This document shows, piece after piece, positions 35,101 through 45,400 of a stretch of 64,000 bases of DNA. Under the pieces are notes generated by a model that did not search any database, was not told where the DNA came from, and saw nothing but the letters and a program-made list of their open reading frames with translations. The DNA comes from Gymnothorax reevesii (taxonomy: Eukaryota > Chordata > Actinopteri > Anguilliformes > Muraenidae): positions 67,847,876-67,911,875 of the forward strand of contig CM056576.1 of the NCBI GenBank assembly GCA_029721435.1. Direction: 5' to 3'. Positions within the stretch are counted from its first letter, which is position 1. Each line of letters opens with the position of its first letter. The position numbers and the translations under genes are program-made.

Positions 35101-35829
35101 TCCATGACCATTTTTACTGTAATCCACACTACCTATTGTGAATATATAGTCGAGCTAAACGTTTCAACCATTTGGAATAGGCTATCCTAACGTTGCATGA
35201 TGACAGATGTGCCCTAACTCGCCTCTTTGTAATACAGAGAGAACAGTACACAAAATGGGTGATCCCATTCCCAACAAGAAGTGTGTTACTGTCAAAGAAA
35301 TCATGGATGACGATCACAGTTGAAGATAAAGTGAAAACATTTATCTCAAAGTACGCTTCTTAACAGACATCCATTCACCAAAAGTTAAGAAGGCTAGGTG
35401 TGTAAGATCTGTGTAATGTAAAGCAACATGTAACCTCCAATTCGCCTATCAAAAATACATTATTAGCAATTTGACTTAACGTAAATCTCACATTTTGAAT
35501 AAACATTTGAAAGGGCTAGTTCCTTTCTGTATGATTCATCATAATAACAAACGGCTTGGTTAATTTGATACAATTCATTTATAAGGGTCTGGGATAGTTA
35601 CCATCAATACAGAGTTATGGTAAGGGTTAAAGCTAGGGTTAGGTTTGAGGTTAGGACTGGTGATAAGGGAGGGTCACCCTCTGCATCAATGGCACCTAAC
35701 CCCACCATCTTCCATAGGTTCCCCTATGGACCTTGCTAACATATATTGTAATCGAGATAACTGTTTGTAGATGAACCCTATTTTGACAGAACCTACTCCT
35801 AGAGAGCTACAGCCATCATGTCTGTACAT
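35101..35829. other. Spacer before the MULE gene, possible first exon unresolved
   Basis: ATGGGTGATCCCATTCCC at about 35254 opens a short plus-strand frame (MGDPIPNKKCVTVKEIMDDD) that could be a first MULE exon, but no good donor follows. A degenerate telomere-like patch (GGGTTAGGTTTGAGGTTAGG) lies near 35636. Confidence 0.35.
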
Positions 35830-35984
35830 ATGAGACTTTGGGGGAGACCAATTTCAGAGCAGAACTGAAATTAAAGCTCAGTAGTGAGGAAGAGGTAAAC
35901 AAGGACTTCCAGGGATGTTCAGGTTTGACCTGGAGGAAATCCAGAACCTATCCAGGTTATGGGCGAGGCTCAAACAAGTAGAGG
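35830..35984 (+). pseudogene. MULE N-terminal exon
   Basis: The frame reads YETLGETNFRAELKLKLSSE, KDFQGCSGLTWRKSRTYPGY and GRGSNK, then an in-frame TAG at 35979-35981. This is the FQ..SGLTYR..RTY-type lead-in that precedes the Cys/His finger in animal MULE proteins. The donor AGG before GTTAGT keeps phase with the next exon (GTAGACATG). The 5' boundary is uncertain. Confidence 0.6.
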
Positions 35985-36159
35985 GTTAGTGAGTTACACC
36001 ACAGTCACAGCTACACACAGTTCTCCCTCATTATTAACATTATACCTTTATTTGAAGCAATGACATTTCTTTTCATTGTATGTAAAATCTTTTGTATGTA
36101 AAATCTTTCACTTGTGAAACATCCACATATTAATTTGCTTAATTTTGCATCATCTGCAG

Positions 36160-36281
36160 GTAGACATGAGATGTCACCACACTACCCGGGGAGACGCTGG
36201 AGAAGTGACCACCAATAACACCTCCTGCGGGGCTGTCATGTATCTGAAAAGGCAGGAGTATAGCAAAGGGAGGAAGTCCAG
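36160..36281 (+). pseudogene. MULE exon: zinc-finger cysteines
   Basis: Translates VDMRCHHTTRGDAGEVTT then NTSCGAVMYLKRQEYSKGRK. The two cysteines, followed by HNH in the next exon, form a WRKY/FLYWCH-like C-C-H-H finger. The acceptor is CATCTGCAG and the donor is GTCCAG before GTTAGT. Confidence 0.75.
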
Positions 36282-36480
36282 GTTAGTGCCTCCGTCTCCT
36301 CCATTGATGGTTGGGCTGTGGTTGTGGGGTCTCGGTGTAAAGGTCCATACCTTCACACATGTCATACTCTTATAAATCCTCTCTAAATAAATATGTGGAT
36401 AGAAATAACAGACCTGTCGAATGCCCAATCCACCAATCAGAATCAATATATATATCAATATACTGACTTTTTCCCGGTAG

Positions 36481-37707
36481 GTCTGAAGATCCCCACATTG
36501 AAGAGGGCTACTTATTCAATGTCCTACTGCGAAATAACCACAACCACAGAGAGGCATGTGTAATGCACAACGAAAGAGAGACATTTCAAAAGAAACATGT
36601 GAAAAACTCAAGAACCTTTTTGAAAAAGGACACACGCCCTCATCAGTACATGACATGCTGAATTATGATCTGCTGGAGGAAGAAGGCCCTAACTTCCTGT
36701 ATACTGCGGCAGACCGCATTATGCGTCCAGATGTGCAGTTCTGCAACCGGCTGTACTATTCCATCTTCCAAAAAGCATATGGAGCCACGTCAGGGGAGAA
36801 GATGTTCACAGATCAGCAGGACAGGTTAAACCTGTACAATGAGGAGCAGGGAGAGATGTGTGCTAAAATGGCCTGGATGAACGATGGACAGCTGGTCATT
36901 GGGATCTGTTCGCCTCTCATGAAGAGAGTCCTCAACAAAATCAGGCAATGAGGGGAGCTGATGTTTGTGGACTCTTCAGGCAATTGCGATCGTTAGAACC
37001 ATCGGATCTTCCTCCTACTGACGCGCTCTTCAGCAGGGGGCTTGCCCTTGGGAGTTCTGTTAACCACCTCAGCGAACCAGCCCACAATAACAGCTGGCTA
37101 TAACTCTGCCAGAGCATCTTCCCACAATTTTGACCACCGATGTCCCCAAGTCATCATGACCGATGACTGTCCTGCCTTAAGGCAGTCCCTGAAGATCGTC
37201 TATCCTGAAGCCACGCTTGTGTTATGCATTTTCCACCTTCTGCAGGCAATGTGGAGATGGCTGTGGCAGTCCCACAATGGGATGAGGCAAGACCACCGTT
37301 CCGAGCTTATGAGGGGTTTCCAGAGCCTGGTCTATGCAGACACCTCATCCTCTCTGGCTGAGAGATACACAACGCTGACTCAAGCCCCTGCAGCACAGAA
37401 ATGTCCACAGTTCCTCAGACATGTAAAAGAGGTGTATAGCAGGAGGGCAGAGTGGGCAGTCTGCCTTCATTCTGAGCTGCCTACCAGAGGACATAACACA
37501 AACAACTTTGTAGAAAGTGCTATGCGCATCCTCAAAGATAAGGTCCTCCACAGAATGAAGGCTTACAATGTCACACAGCTTGTGGACTTCATCACCACTC
37601 GGATGGAAGCTTATTATATCCGTCGCCTCACTGACGTTGTGAACAAACGGGTGAGGCCAGTAAAGCAAGTCCCCAAGGGTAATGTCAACTGTGACGCCAT
37701 TGTGCAG
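36481..37707 (+). pseudogene. MULE exon: DDE transposase domain
   Basis: Begins SEDPHIEEGYLFNVLLRNN and HNH (finger histidines), then a frameshift near 36560 leads into DISKETCEKLKNLFEKGHTP. The catalytic core follows: LMFVDSSGN (first Asp), GLPLGVLLTTS, VIMTDDCPALRQSL (second Asp), LCIFHLLQAMWRWLW (the conserved C..H motif after the second Asp) and NTNNFVESAMRILKD (Glu). This order is the MULE DDE layout. In-frame stops interrupt at about 36949 (TGA) and 36994 (TAG), flanking the first Asp. The donor GTGCAG before GTAAGT is excellent. Confidence 0.85.
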
Positions 37708-38461
37708 GTAAGTGCTAGGCTACAATTTGAGGGCTTAGAGCAAAAAGGGACGTAAGTGAAATCTCGGGCAAATTGTTTTCTTGATAAAATGTAATAGTTT
37801 CTTTACGTTCATTATCCTTTAGAACAACTTTATCTCTTTAACAGTGTAAAATGCTCAACCTTATTGCTCTCAATGAAATAGTAACATTTTGTTATTGCTC
37901 TCCTGTAAAATTAGGAAAGTATCACTTACGCCCCCTCTAACCCCTCAAATTATGAAAGTGAAGGCTGGCTGCACACACTGTCTCATCATGTAACTTTCCT
38001 TCATAATGACATATGATAAATTAAAAAACAACCACTGTAAACATAAATCTTGACCCCACACATACAGATTCCCACAATTATGTTCATTACCTTGACACAA
38101 TAGACTATTGACAGTTAGTGGTGAACCTTTCATCTATTGGCTGCATTGAGCTCTGAACACGTTAATTAAATTGACGAAACTGACTCTGCAGCTAGGGTGG
38201 CATGCATGTGACACTAAAGGTGCCAGCGCCATCTGTTGTTCTGATAGTGTAATAGCACATACATAAAAATAATCAAAAAAGTGAAATGTGGAATGTCGTA
38301 TTTCAAAATAAATTATGCTATTTATATAGTATAGCTCCCATAAGGACTACATGTTTTGTATGCCTTGTATTGCTTGCAATAATGCAGTGAAAACATTCAG
38401 TGATGCACGTACCCTCTTGCATTTTTGATGCGTGCTCCTTTTTGTTTCCTTATTGATACAG
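37708..38461 (+). other. MULE intron
   Basis: 754 bp with GTAAGT donor and TTGATACAG acceptor. No internal feature recognised. Confidence 0.7.
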
Positions 38462-38681
38462 CTAGATGAAAGGAACTATCTGGTTCCAGCTACCAGTAGT
38501 TCATCTGACAAGCAGTACCATGATTTCAACATGGACCTTGGGTACTGCACGTGCCTAATGGGGATTTTGGGTGGACCCAGCAAACACCAGAGTGCAGTAG
38601 CAAGCAGGTTTGCTGTCCACAACAGCTTCCCACGCCTTCACACACTAGCCATCAGAAAACTGTACAATTACATCGCTACTG
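38462..38681 (+). pseudogene. MULE exon: SWIM zinc finger
   Basis: Reads LDERNYLVPATSSSSDKQYH, DFNMDLGYCTCLMGILGG, PSKHQSAVASRFAVHN and KLYNYIATG. The CTC...G.P.KHQ pattern is a SWIM finger (CxC..CxH) in which the third Cys reads Ser. The frame runs on past the end of homology at IATG, where GGCAAGT could act as a rare GC donor. Confidence 0.8.
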
Positions 38682-38724
38682 GCAAGTTCTACCTACCTGC
38701 ATGTACAATGACAAAAGCATCAAG

Positions 38725-39314
38725 TGTTGTGATTCTGCATTTTCTGTCTTTGCCATACCATGTCCCATGTTTATGATCATGTCTAGTTCAAGTTCTGTGC
38801 CTGGCTTTGTGCCATGATTATTGATTCTTGTGTTTTACTGACCACTGCTTCGACTGAGCATTCTTGGACTATGTATTGTGTTTTTGGTTATTAGGATTTC
38901 TTGTTTTATTATTTTCATGTTTTAGTTTAGCACTTTGTCTTCCCCGTCTTGTCAGGTGTGTATCTTTGCTCACGGTCCCTGGTCTTGCGTGCCACTCATT
39001 CGGGTGATTTATTGCTTTCTGGGTTTCAATCTTCTTTCATTATCTTGTGTTCTTCCTTCCTCTCTCTTTTACTATCTTACTAACACAGACTAACAGTTTG
39101 TTATTTTCGCTAATTACTAACCCACACTAACCCTGTATATTTAGACTAACTTACTAACAAGCACTCGGGATTGTATAGCTGCACTTACTAATTAACTAAC
39201 GATCTCTCAGCAGTCGCCTAATTCTGGTCTCCGCCTCCTTGCCTTTCCCTAATTATCTCTGCTGCGATTTTCTGTGGGTCTCCACAAATGCTTTGTGCTT
39301 TCCTTTCTCTAAAC
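38725..39314 (+). repeat. Solo LTR, left part
   Basis: Starts TGTTGTGATTCTGC and contains GCTCACGGTCCCTGGTC, CACTCATTCGGGTGATTT and CTTACTAACAAGCACTCGGG. It is interrupted after TTCCTTTCTCTAAAC by the MITE. Confidence 0.93.
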
Positions 39315-39528
39315 CAGTGTTCCCCAACCCTCTCCTGGAGGCCCACTTGTCCTGCATGCTTTAGATTTCTCCCCGCTTCAGCACCGGTGATTCAAATGAT
39401 CAGCTCGTTAATCACCCCCTTAAGCTGATTGATGACAACCTGATCATTTGAATCACCTGTGCTGGAGCAAGGAGAGATCTAACACATGCAGGACAGGTGG
39501 GCCTCCAGCAGAGGGTTGGGGAGCACTG
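39315..39528. mobile_element. hAT-type MITE in the solo LTR
   Basis: 214 bp with ends CAGTGTTCCCCAACCCTC and GAGGGTTGGGGAGCACTG, flanked by a perfect 8 bp duplication CTCTAAAC (39307-39314 and 39529-39536). The interior is palindromic around GATTCAAATGATCAG and CTGATCATTTGAATC. No coding capacity. Confidence 0.95.
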
Positions 39529-39541
39529 CTCTAAACTATGC

Positions 39542-40115
39542 TGTTGTGATTCTGCTTTTTGCTCATGTTATGATTCTGCATTCTGCTGTCATGTTTAAGT
39601 TCTGTGCCTGGCTCAGCCATGTATGCTTTTTGTGTATAGTGACCACTGCCTGCCTTATGACTATTCTTAGGATTGTGTTTTGTGTTTTGGCAATTTAGAT
39701 TTCTTGTTTGTTTTTTCATGTTTAGATCATTTGGTTTCCATGTCATGTTTTCATTTCCATGCTTTGCACTTTGTCTCCCCTGTCTTGTCATGTGTGTATC
39801 TTTGCTCACGGTCCCTTGTCTTGTGTGCCACTCATTCGGGTGATTTATTGGTTTCTGGGTTTCAATCTTCTTTCATTATCTCGTGTTCTTCCTTCCTCTC
39901 TCTTTAACTGTCTTACTAACACATACTAACAGTTTATTGTTTTGGCTAGATACTAACCCACACTAACCTTGTATATTTGGACTAACTTACTAACAAGCAC
40001 TTGGGATTGTATAGCTGCACTTACTAATTGACTAATGATCTCTCAGCTGTCGCCCAATTCTAGTCTCCGCCTCCTTGCCTATCCCTAATTATCTCTGCTG
40101 CAAGTTTCTGTGGTT
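39542..40115 (+). repeat. Chromovirus 5' LTR, left 574 bp
   Basis: Identical to 51306-51880 except a one-base T-run difference and at least one substitution. Interrupted after TTCTGTGGTT by the DIRS element. Confidence 0.95.
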
Positions 40116-40164
40116 CTATTTCATCCCTGCTGACCGCCAGAGGGCGGTGCTTAAAGCACTGAAT
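40116..40164 (+). repeat. DIRS left inverted terminal repeat
   Basis: 49 bp starting CTATTTCATCCCTGCTGACC, the exact reverse complement of 46438-46486. It contains the inner palindrome GACCGCCAGAGGGCGGT-like core. A second matching pair (GTATACCAACAACGTCAC near 40196, GTGACCTTGTTGGTATAAG near 46417) extends the pairing. Confidence 0.93.
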
Positions 40165-40499
40165 ATTCCCCTTCGCGCATGCGTAGTTCGAGTATGTATA
40201 CCAACAACGTCACCTGTGACCTGCAGGTGACCCGAAGAAGATTATATCTTCCGGTGTCACCTGAGGATCGTTTCTTACTTTCTTCTCGCGCGTAGTTTGC
40301 TTGCTTGAAAAGCATTGAGTCTACTGCTTCACTACTAAACTCCGTTGTTAGTAGTTCCGCGACCATTGTCGGTCGGAGCAGCGATTGTTCGCCCTCCAGG
40401 AACTGCGACGGCGATCTTTCTCTGGTTGAGAGAGACTTTACGTTACTTTGCTGCGTTTGTTAATTACTTGTCGGTGACGGCTGCGTTCGCGCACCCTTA

Positions 40500-41520
40500 T
40501 CCCGACGTTTAATTTAGTCGGTCGAGCTGACTTCGTTTGCGGTAACGCTTGCATAACTACTCCTGCAGGTGAGTTTGCATTAACCTCTGTTGGTACAGGC
40601 TGCGTGCGCGCTGCCTCCCCCCAGCATATGGTTTGTTTTTGTGTTCATGCTGTGTCCCGACGTTTAATTCAGTCGGTTGAGCTGACTTTGTTTGCTGGCT
40701 CGCGGGTTGCGTTAGCGTTTCCCGGTGTCCAGCGTGGATAATTATTAGCTGTAACGCTTGCATAGCTACTCCTACAGGTGAATTTGCATTAACCTCTGTT
40801 GGTACAGGCTGCGTGCGCGCGCGCTGCCTCCCCCCAGCATATGGTTTGTTTTTGTGTTCGTGCTGTGCCCCGACGTTTAATTCAGTCGGTCGAGCTGACT
40901 TTGTTTGCTGGCTCGCGGGTTGCGTTAGCGTTTCCCGGTGTCCTGCGTGGATAATTATTAGCGGCAACGCTTGCATAGCTACACCTGCAGGTGAGTTGCG
41001 TTAACCTCTGTTGGTATAGGCTGCGTGCGCGCTGCCTCCCCCAGCATATGGTCTGTTTTTGTGTTCATGCTGTGTCCCGACGTTTAATTCAGTCGGTCGA
41101 GCTGACTTTGTTTGCTGGCTCGCGGGTTGCGTTAGCGTTTCCCGGTATCCAGCGTGGATAATTATTAGCGGCAACACTTGCATAGCTACACCTGCAGGTG
41201 AGTTGCGTTAACGTCTGTTGGGATAGGCTGCGTGCGCGCTGCCTCCCCCCAGCATATGGTTTGTTTTTGTGTTCGTGCTGTGTCCCGACGTTTAATTCAG
41301 TCGGTCACGTTTAATTCAGTCGGTCGAGCTGACTTTGTTTGCTGGCTCGCGGGTTGCGTGAGCGTTTCCCGGTGTCCAGCGTGAATAATTATTAGCGGTA
41401 ACGCTTGCATAGCTACACCTGCAGGTGAGTTTGCATTAACCTCTGTTGGTACAGGCTGCATGCACGCTGCTTCCCCCCAGCATATGGTTTGTTTTTTGCT
41501 TCGTGCTGTGCCCCAATTTG
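40500..41520 (+). repeat. Tandem repeats of about 210 bp in the DIRS 5' leader
   Basis: The word GCATATGG recurs at 40624, 40838, 41044, 41252 and 41480, giving spacings of 214, 206, 208 and 228 bp. Each unit holds CCCGACGTTTAATTCAGTCG, GAGCTGACTTTGTTTGCTGG, GTTTCCCGGTGTCCAGCGTG and CTACACCTGCAGGTGAGTT. The 41252 unit has an 18-20 bp internal duplication of GTTTAATTCAGTCGGTC. The first unit is partial. Open frames within are periodic artefacts. Confidence 0.92.
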
Positions 41521-41529
41521 GGTTTGTTA

Positions 41530-41830
41530 CTGAGCTCCTGCTGGTATAGGCAGCGTATGCGCTCCCTCCCTCCAGCTTAAGGTGTCCATACTCCGTTTAT
41601 CCATAGCGTTCGCGCTCAGGTTATCCGAGGAGTATTCATTAAAATACCAGCTGGGTTCCTTACCCGGTTTAGGTAGCGTACGCGCTCCCTCCCTCCGGCT
41701 TACGGTGTCCATACTCGGTTTGTCCATAGCGTTCGCGCTCAGGTTACCCGAGGAGTATTCATTAAATACCAGCTGGGTTCCTTACTTGGTATAGGCAGCG
41801 TACGCGCTCCCTCCCTCCAGTGCAAGCCCC
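41530..41830 (+). repeat. Second tandem repeat of about 124 bp in the DIRS leader
   Basis: About 2.4 units of GCGCTCCCTCCCTCC, GGTGTCCATACTC, CATAGCGTTCGCGCTCAGG and GAGGAGTATTCATTAAA ending before the Gag ORF. It is distinct from the 210 bp units but shares the GGCAGCG..GCGCTCC theme. Confidence 0.85.
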
Positions 41831-41903
41831 TGTAGTATACTAGCGGGAGCGTCTGAGCTAATTTGGACAAGTGAGTGTCGTGTAAGCTTCCAGCGCCACC
41901 ACA

Positions 41904-43460
41904 ATGGATGACTCCCATTTCTGTACGTCATGTGAGGCTCTTCTACAGCCAGAGGACGGCCATGACCTATGCCCCGCATGCCTCGGTCCTGAGCACCTGC
42001 GGAAGGCACTGTCAGACAACCCCTGCATGAACTGCAGTTACTTGCCTCGGGCGGTGAGGGCTGCCAGACTGGCGCAGGTGGAACATCAGGGGGATGAAGG
42101 TGACCTCCCCCCATCAGGCCAGTCTCCCCCGGCCTGTCAGAGACGCCCTAAGCAGCAGGCTGCGTCTACAGCAGTCGCACCCTCCAGGAAGAAGGTGAAG
42201 TCTGCTCGAAAAGAAACAAAAGAAAGCAGGCTTTCATCTAAAGTCGATCAGCTGTCTGCTGAGCTGGCCCAGGTCAGGTCCATGCTCAGAGACCACCAGC
42301 CAGATGCCCCATTGCAAGGTGATGTGACACCCTCTCCTCCAATGCCAGTGCTGGTACCTGAGGAGGATACGTTTTCCCTGGCAGCTTCGGCTACCTACTT
42401 CCACGGTTATGGGGGAGATTCGGAAAATGGGGGTTCCCAGGCATCTGAGCGGGGCTCCCACTCCTCGGCTCAGAGTTCAGTGGCTGAATTGGGGGATGGC
42501 TCCATGCGGGCAACCATGCGCATGGCTTTAGATCGACTGCACATGGATGTGCCACAGCAGGCAGAAGCTGCGCCTGCTAGTGCCTTCTTCAGGCGCAGGC
42601 CAGCCCCCACTGCCATTGCTATTCCCCACTCTAAGGACTATCTGAAGGAGTTGCAGGCCTGTTGGAGGAACACTAAGGCCTGCTCCCGCCTCTCTGCAGA
42701 TGGGCGGATCCTAGCAGCCATGCACGATGCAGCAAAAGTTGGCCTGGATTCCATGCCGGCCGTTGAGCCTGCCATCGCTTCTCTTATCGTGTCCCCAGAT
42801 GAAGCTCTGCGAAGGGGTGCTTGGTGCCCTCGACCCCAGTGTCGAATCACTGATGACCTTCTCACAAGGGCTTATGATGCTGGAGCACGTGCTGGCCGCA
42901 TGGGGAACTCTTTGTCACATCTCATGTTGGCGCTTTCAGCTTCGCTGCAGGAGGGCAACACGGCTGCTGATTCCGTCACTTTTTGTGATGCCTCACTGGA
43001 GGCATTCGGCCTTCTGTCCAGGGAACTTGGGCGGATGATGTCCATCCTGGTTCAGGCTCGTCGCCAGGTTTGGCTATCTCAGTCAAACTTGACAGAGGCA
43101 TCCAGGAGACTCCTTTGCAGTCTCCCCGTGGAGCCGGGGGAAATATTTGGTCCTGCAGCCCAGGAAGCACTGGAACGGACCATCCAGGCAGGGCAAACCA
43201 GGCAGCAGCTTGCGAGCCTTAGGCGGATGCCTCTTCTCGATAGGCCTCCTGCCAGCAGAGCGAGGGGTTCCTCGGCTGCTTTTCACACCCGCTTACCGCG
43301 GCCGACCCACTCCACTGGCCGCCATGTTGTCCAGCGGCCCATGCCGAGACCAGCCCGGGACTTTCGAGGCCCTGCCCGCCTGCCATCCAGACAACCTCGG
43401 GCTCCAGAGCCTGTCCGACCCCCCTTTAGGGCCCCTAGGGGCCGGGGGGGCAGACATTGA
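41904..43460 (+). CDS. DIRS ORF1 (Gag-like protein, 518 aa)
   Basis: Intact ORF from ATG 41904. Its N-terminus has paired-cysteine motifs FCTSCEALL, LCPACLGPEHLRKAL and CMNCSYLP (residues about 7-46), the layout of Gag-like proteins of vertebrate DIRS elements. A basic and coiled-coil segment follows (SSKVDQLSAELAQVRSML, about 110-130), then acidic and Ser-rich linker, and an Arg/Pro-rich C-terminus (RAPRGRGGRH) likely to bind nucleic acid. It overlaps the upstream end of the open pol frame by about 300 bp. No breaks seen. Confidence 0.88.
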   Translation: MDDSHFCTSCEALLQPEDGHDLCPACLGPEHLRKALSDNPCMNCSYLPRAVRAARLAQVEHQGDEGDLPPSGQSPPACQRRPKQQAASTAVAPSRKKVKSARKETKESRLSSKVDQLSAELAQVRSMLRDHQPDAPLQGDVTPSPPMPVLVPEEDTFSLAASATYFHGYGGDSENGGSQASERGSHSSAQSSVAELGDGSMRATMRMALDRLHMDVPQQAEAAPASAFFRRRPAPTAIAIPHSKDYLKELQACWRNTKACSRLSADGRILAAMHDAAKVGLDSMPAVEPAIASLIVSPDEALRRGAWCPRPQCRITDDLLTRAYDAGARAGRMGNSLSHLMLALSASLQEGNTAADSVTFCDASLEAFGLLSRELGRMMSILVQARRQVWLSQSNLTEASRRLLCSLPVEPGEIFGPAAQEALERTIQAGQTRQQLASLRRMPLLDRPPASRARGSSAAFHTRLPRPTHSTGRHVVQRPMPRPARDFRGPARLPSRQPRAPEPVRPPFRAPRGRGGRH

Positions 43461-45368
43461 GGCCGTGGGGCCGGCGGTCGGATATTTTTCACATCAGCAG
43501 CTCCAACAGTGGGCTGCTCACACTTCAGACCCGTGGGTAGTTGCCACCTTAACCCACGGGTACAAGCTTCAATTCCGCCGCCGGCCCCTCTCATCTGGCC
43601 GGGTCAAAATGACCTCCATCAGCGACCCGGCAAAGGCTCTCGTGTTGGACCAGGAGTTATCCACCCTCCTGGCCAAAGGCGCGATCGAGCCTGTGGACCC
43701 TCTGTCACGTCCCCGGGGGTACTATTCAACATACTTCCTCGTGACGAAACAGATTGGCGGATTTCGCCCAATCTTGGACCTCAGAGGGCTGAACAAATTT
43801 ATGAAGGTCATCCCTTTCCACATGTTGACCACAGCAGATGTCCTGCGAACTGTGGCACAGGGGGAATGGTTTACGTCCATCGACCTCAAGGACGCTTACT
43901 TCCACGTCCCCATCACTCAAAAACATCGGCGGTTTCTCCGATTTGCCTACCGAGACCGCCACTGGCAGTTCAGGGTGCTACCCTTTGGGCTCTCCCTCTC
44001 TCCAAGGGTCTTCACGAGGTGTGTTGCCGCAGCCCTGGCGCCTCTACAGTCCCAAGGCTTGAAAATTCTCCCATACCTGGACGACTGGCTGATCTGTGCA
44101 CCATCCCGTGCCCAGGTGTCCAGAGATACAGCACGTCTCCTGTCCCACGTGGCCTGCCTCGGACTCAAGGTGAATATGGGAAAGAGTTGCTTGGTGCCAT
44201 CTCAGGCTACAACTTTCATTGGGATTGCATTGGACAGTGTAGCCATGATAGCCAGACCGCCCCCCGCTGTGTGGGCGACATCCTTCACCTTCTTGCCCTG
44301 TTCCAAGAGGGCCGTTGGCTGACCTTTCTTACGTTTCTTCGCCTCGCGGGCAAACTAACGTCCATTTCAGCTGTGGTTCCGCTGGGCTTGCTGACACTAC
44401 GCCCCCTGCAGAGGTGGCTGAACAGCTTCCACTTGGATGCCAAGCGGCAAAGGCACAGGAAGCTCAGGGTGTCACAACAGTGTCTCCTTGCCTTAGCCCC
44501 GTGGAGGGACGGGGCCTACATGCTCAGGGGTGTCCCCATGGGCTCTGTTCCGTCTCGCAGGGAGACTGTCACCACAGATGCCTGCCCCTCTGGATGGGGT
44601 GCAGTATGGCAGAGCAGGATGGCCCATGGGCGGTGGACGGTGGAAGACCGGGAGGCACACATCAATGTGCTGGAGCTCCGGGCGGTTCACCTGGCACTCA
44701 GGCACTTCCTGCCACACCTGAGGGGCAAGCATGTCCTCGTAAGGTCAGACAACACATCAACTGTATATCATATAAATCATCAGGGCGGGACCAAGTCTGC
44801 GCGGTTGCTGCGAGTGACAGAAGAGCTCCTCACGTGGGCGGCCCCCCGTCTGATCAGCCTTCGGGCGATGTATCTACCGGGAGAGAGGAACAGCCTGGCA
44901 GACTCCCTCTACCGTCAAAAACCTCCGTCAGGAGAGTGGCGCCTCCACCCGGAAGTGATCAGCACTATTTGGAGCCTCTTCGGCAGAGCGGACGTGGACC
45001 TCTTCGCTTCAGAAGTCTCCACCCACTGTCCTCTGTGGTTCTCCTTGGCCGAGACAACCAGTCCCTTGGGCCAGGACGCATTGGCCCATCCTTGGCTGGA
45101 CGGCCTCCTGTATGCTTTTCCCCCGCTCCCTCTGATTCGGTCGGTGCTTCAGAGGGTTCTTCAGGGGGGTCACAGTGTCCTACTTGTGGCTCCCTTCTGG
45201 CCAGGGAGGAGCTGGTTCCCACTGCTGCACGGACTCTGTCGCGGTGTACCGTGGCGCCTTCCCGACAGGAGGGATCTCCTGTCCCAGTTGGCGGGGCGGA
45301 TCTGGCACCCCAATCCACGACGCCTCCAACTGTGTGTTTGGCTGCTGGAGGGCCCGAGTCGCTGTTGA
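43147..45368 (+). pseudogene. DIRS pol: reverse transcriptase, RNase H, methyltransferase-like domain (one frameshift)
   Basis: Frame 1 is open to 44322 and encodes RT: GAIEPVDPLSRPRGYYSTYF, SIDLKDAYFHVPI (motif A Asp), LPFGLSLSPRVF and PYLDDWLICA (catalytic YLDD). Homology then moves to frame 3 at about 44260-44275, next to a run of six C, and continues to 45368 with RNase H (TTDACPSGWGAVW, LELRAVHLAL, VRSDNTSTVYHINHQG) and the conserved DIRS block LLYAFPPLPLI..VLLVAPFWP, usually annotated as a Dam-like methyltransferase. All catalytic residues visible are present; the only lesion seen is the one-base shift. The true start is uncertain; the first Met after gag is at 43609. Confidence 0.88.
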
Positions 45369-45400
45369 GCTCCTGTGCAGACCCTGTCAAACATACCATA

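Noticed and set aside
35620..35665. Telomere-like GGGTTAGG words
   Set aside because: Only a short degenerate patch, with no tandem TTAGGG array.
40557..41183. Open frames of 60-139 aa repeating the same peptide
   Set aside because: They follow the roughly 210 bp tandem units of the DIRS leader and lie on the opposite strand; no independent coding evidence.
40500..41830. Regular repeats resembling a CRISPR array
   Set aside because: Units are about 210 and 124 bp with no short repeat/variable spacer pattern, in a vertebrate retrotransposon.
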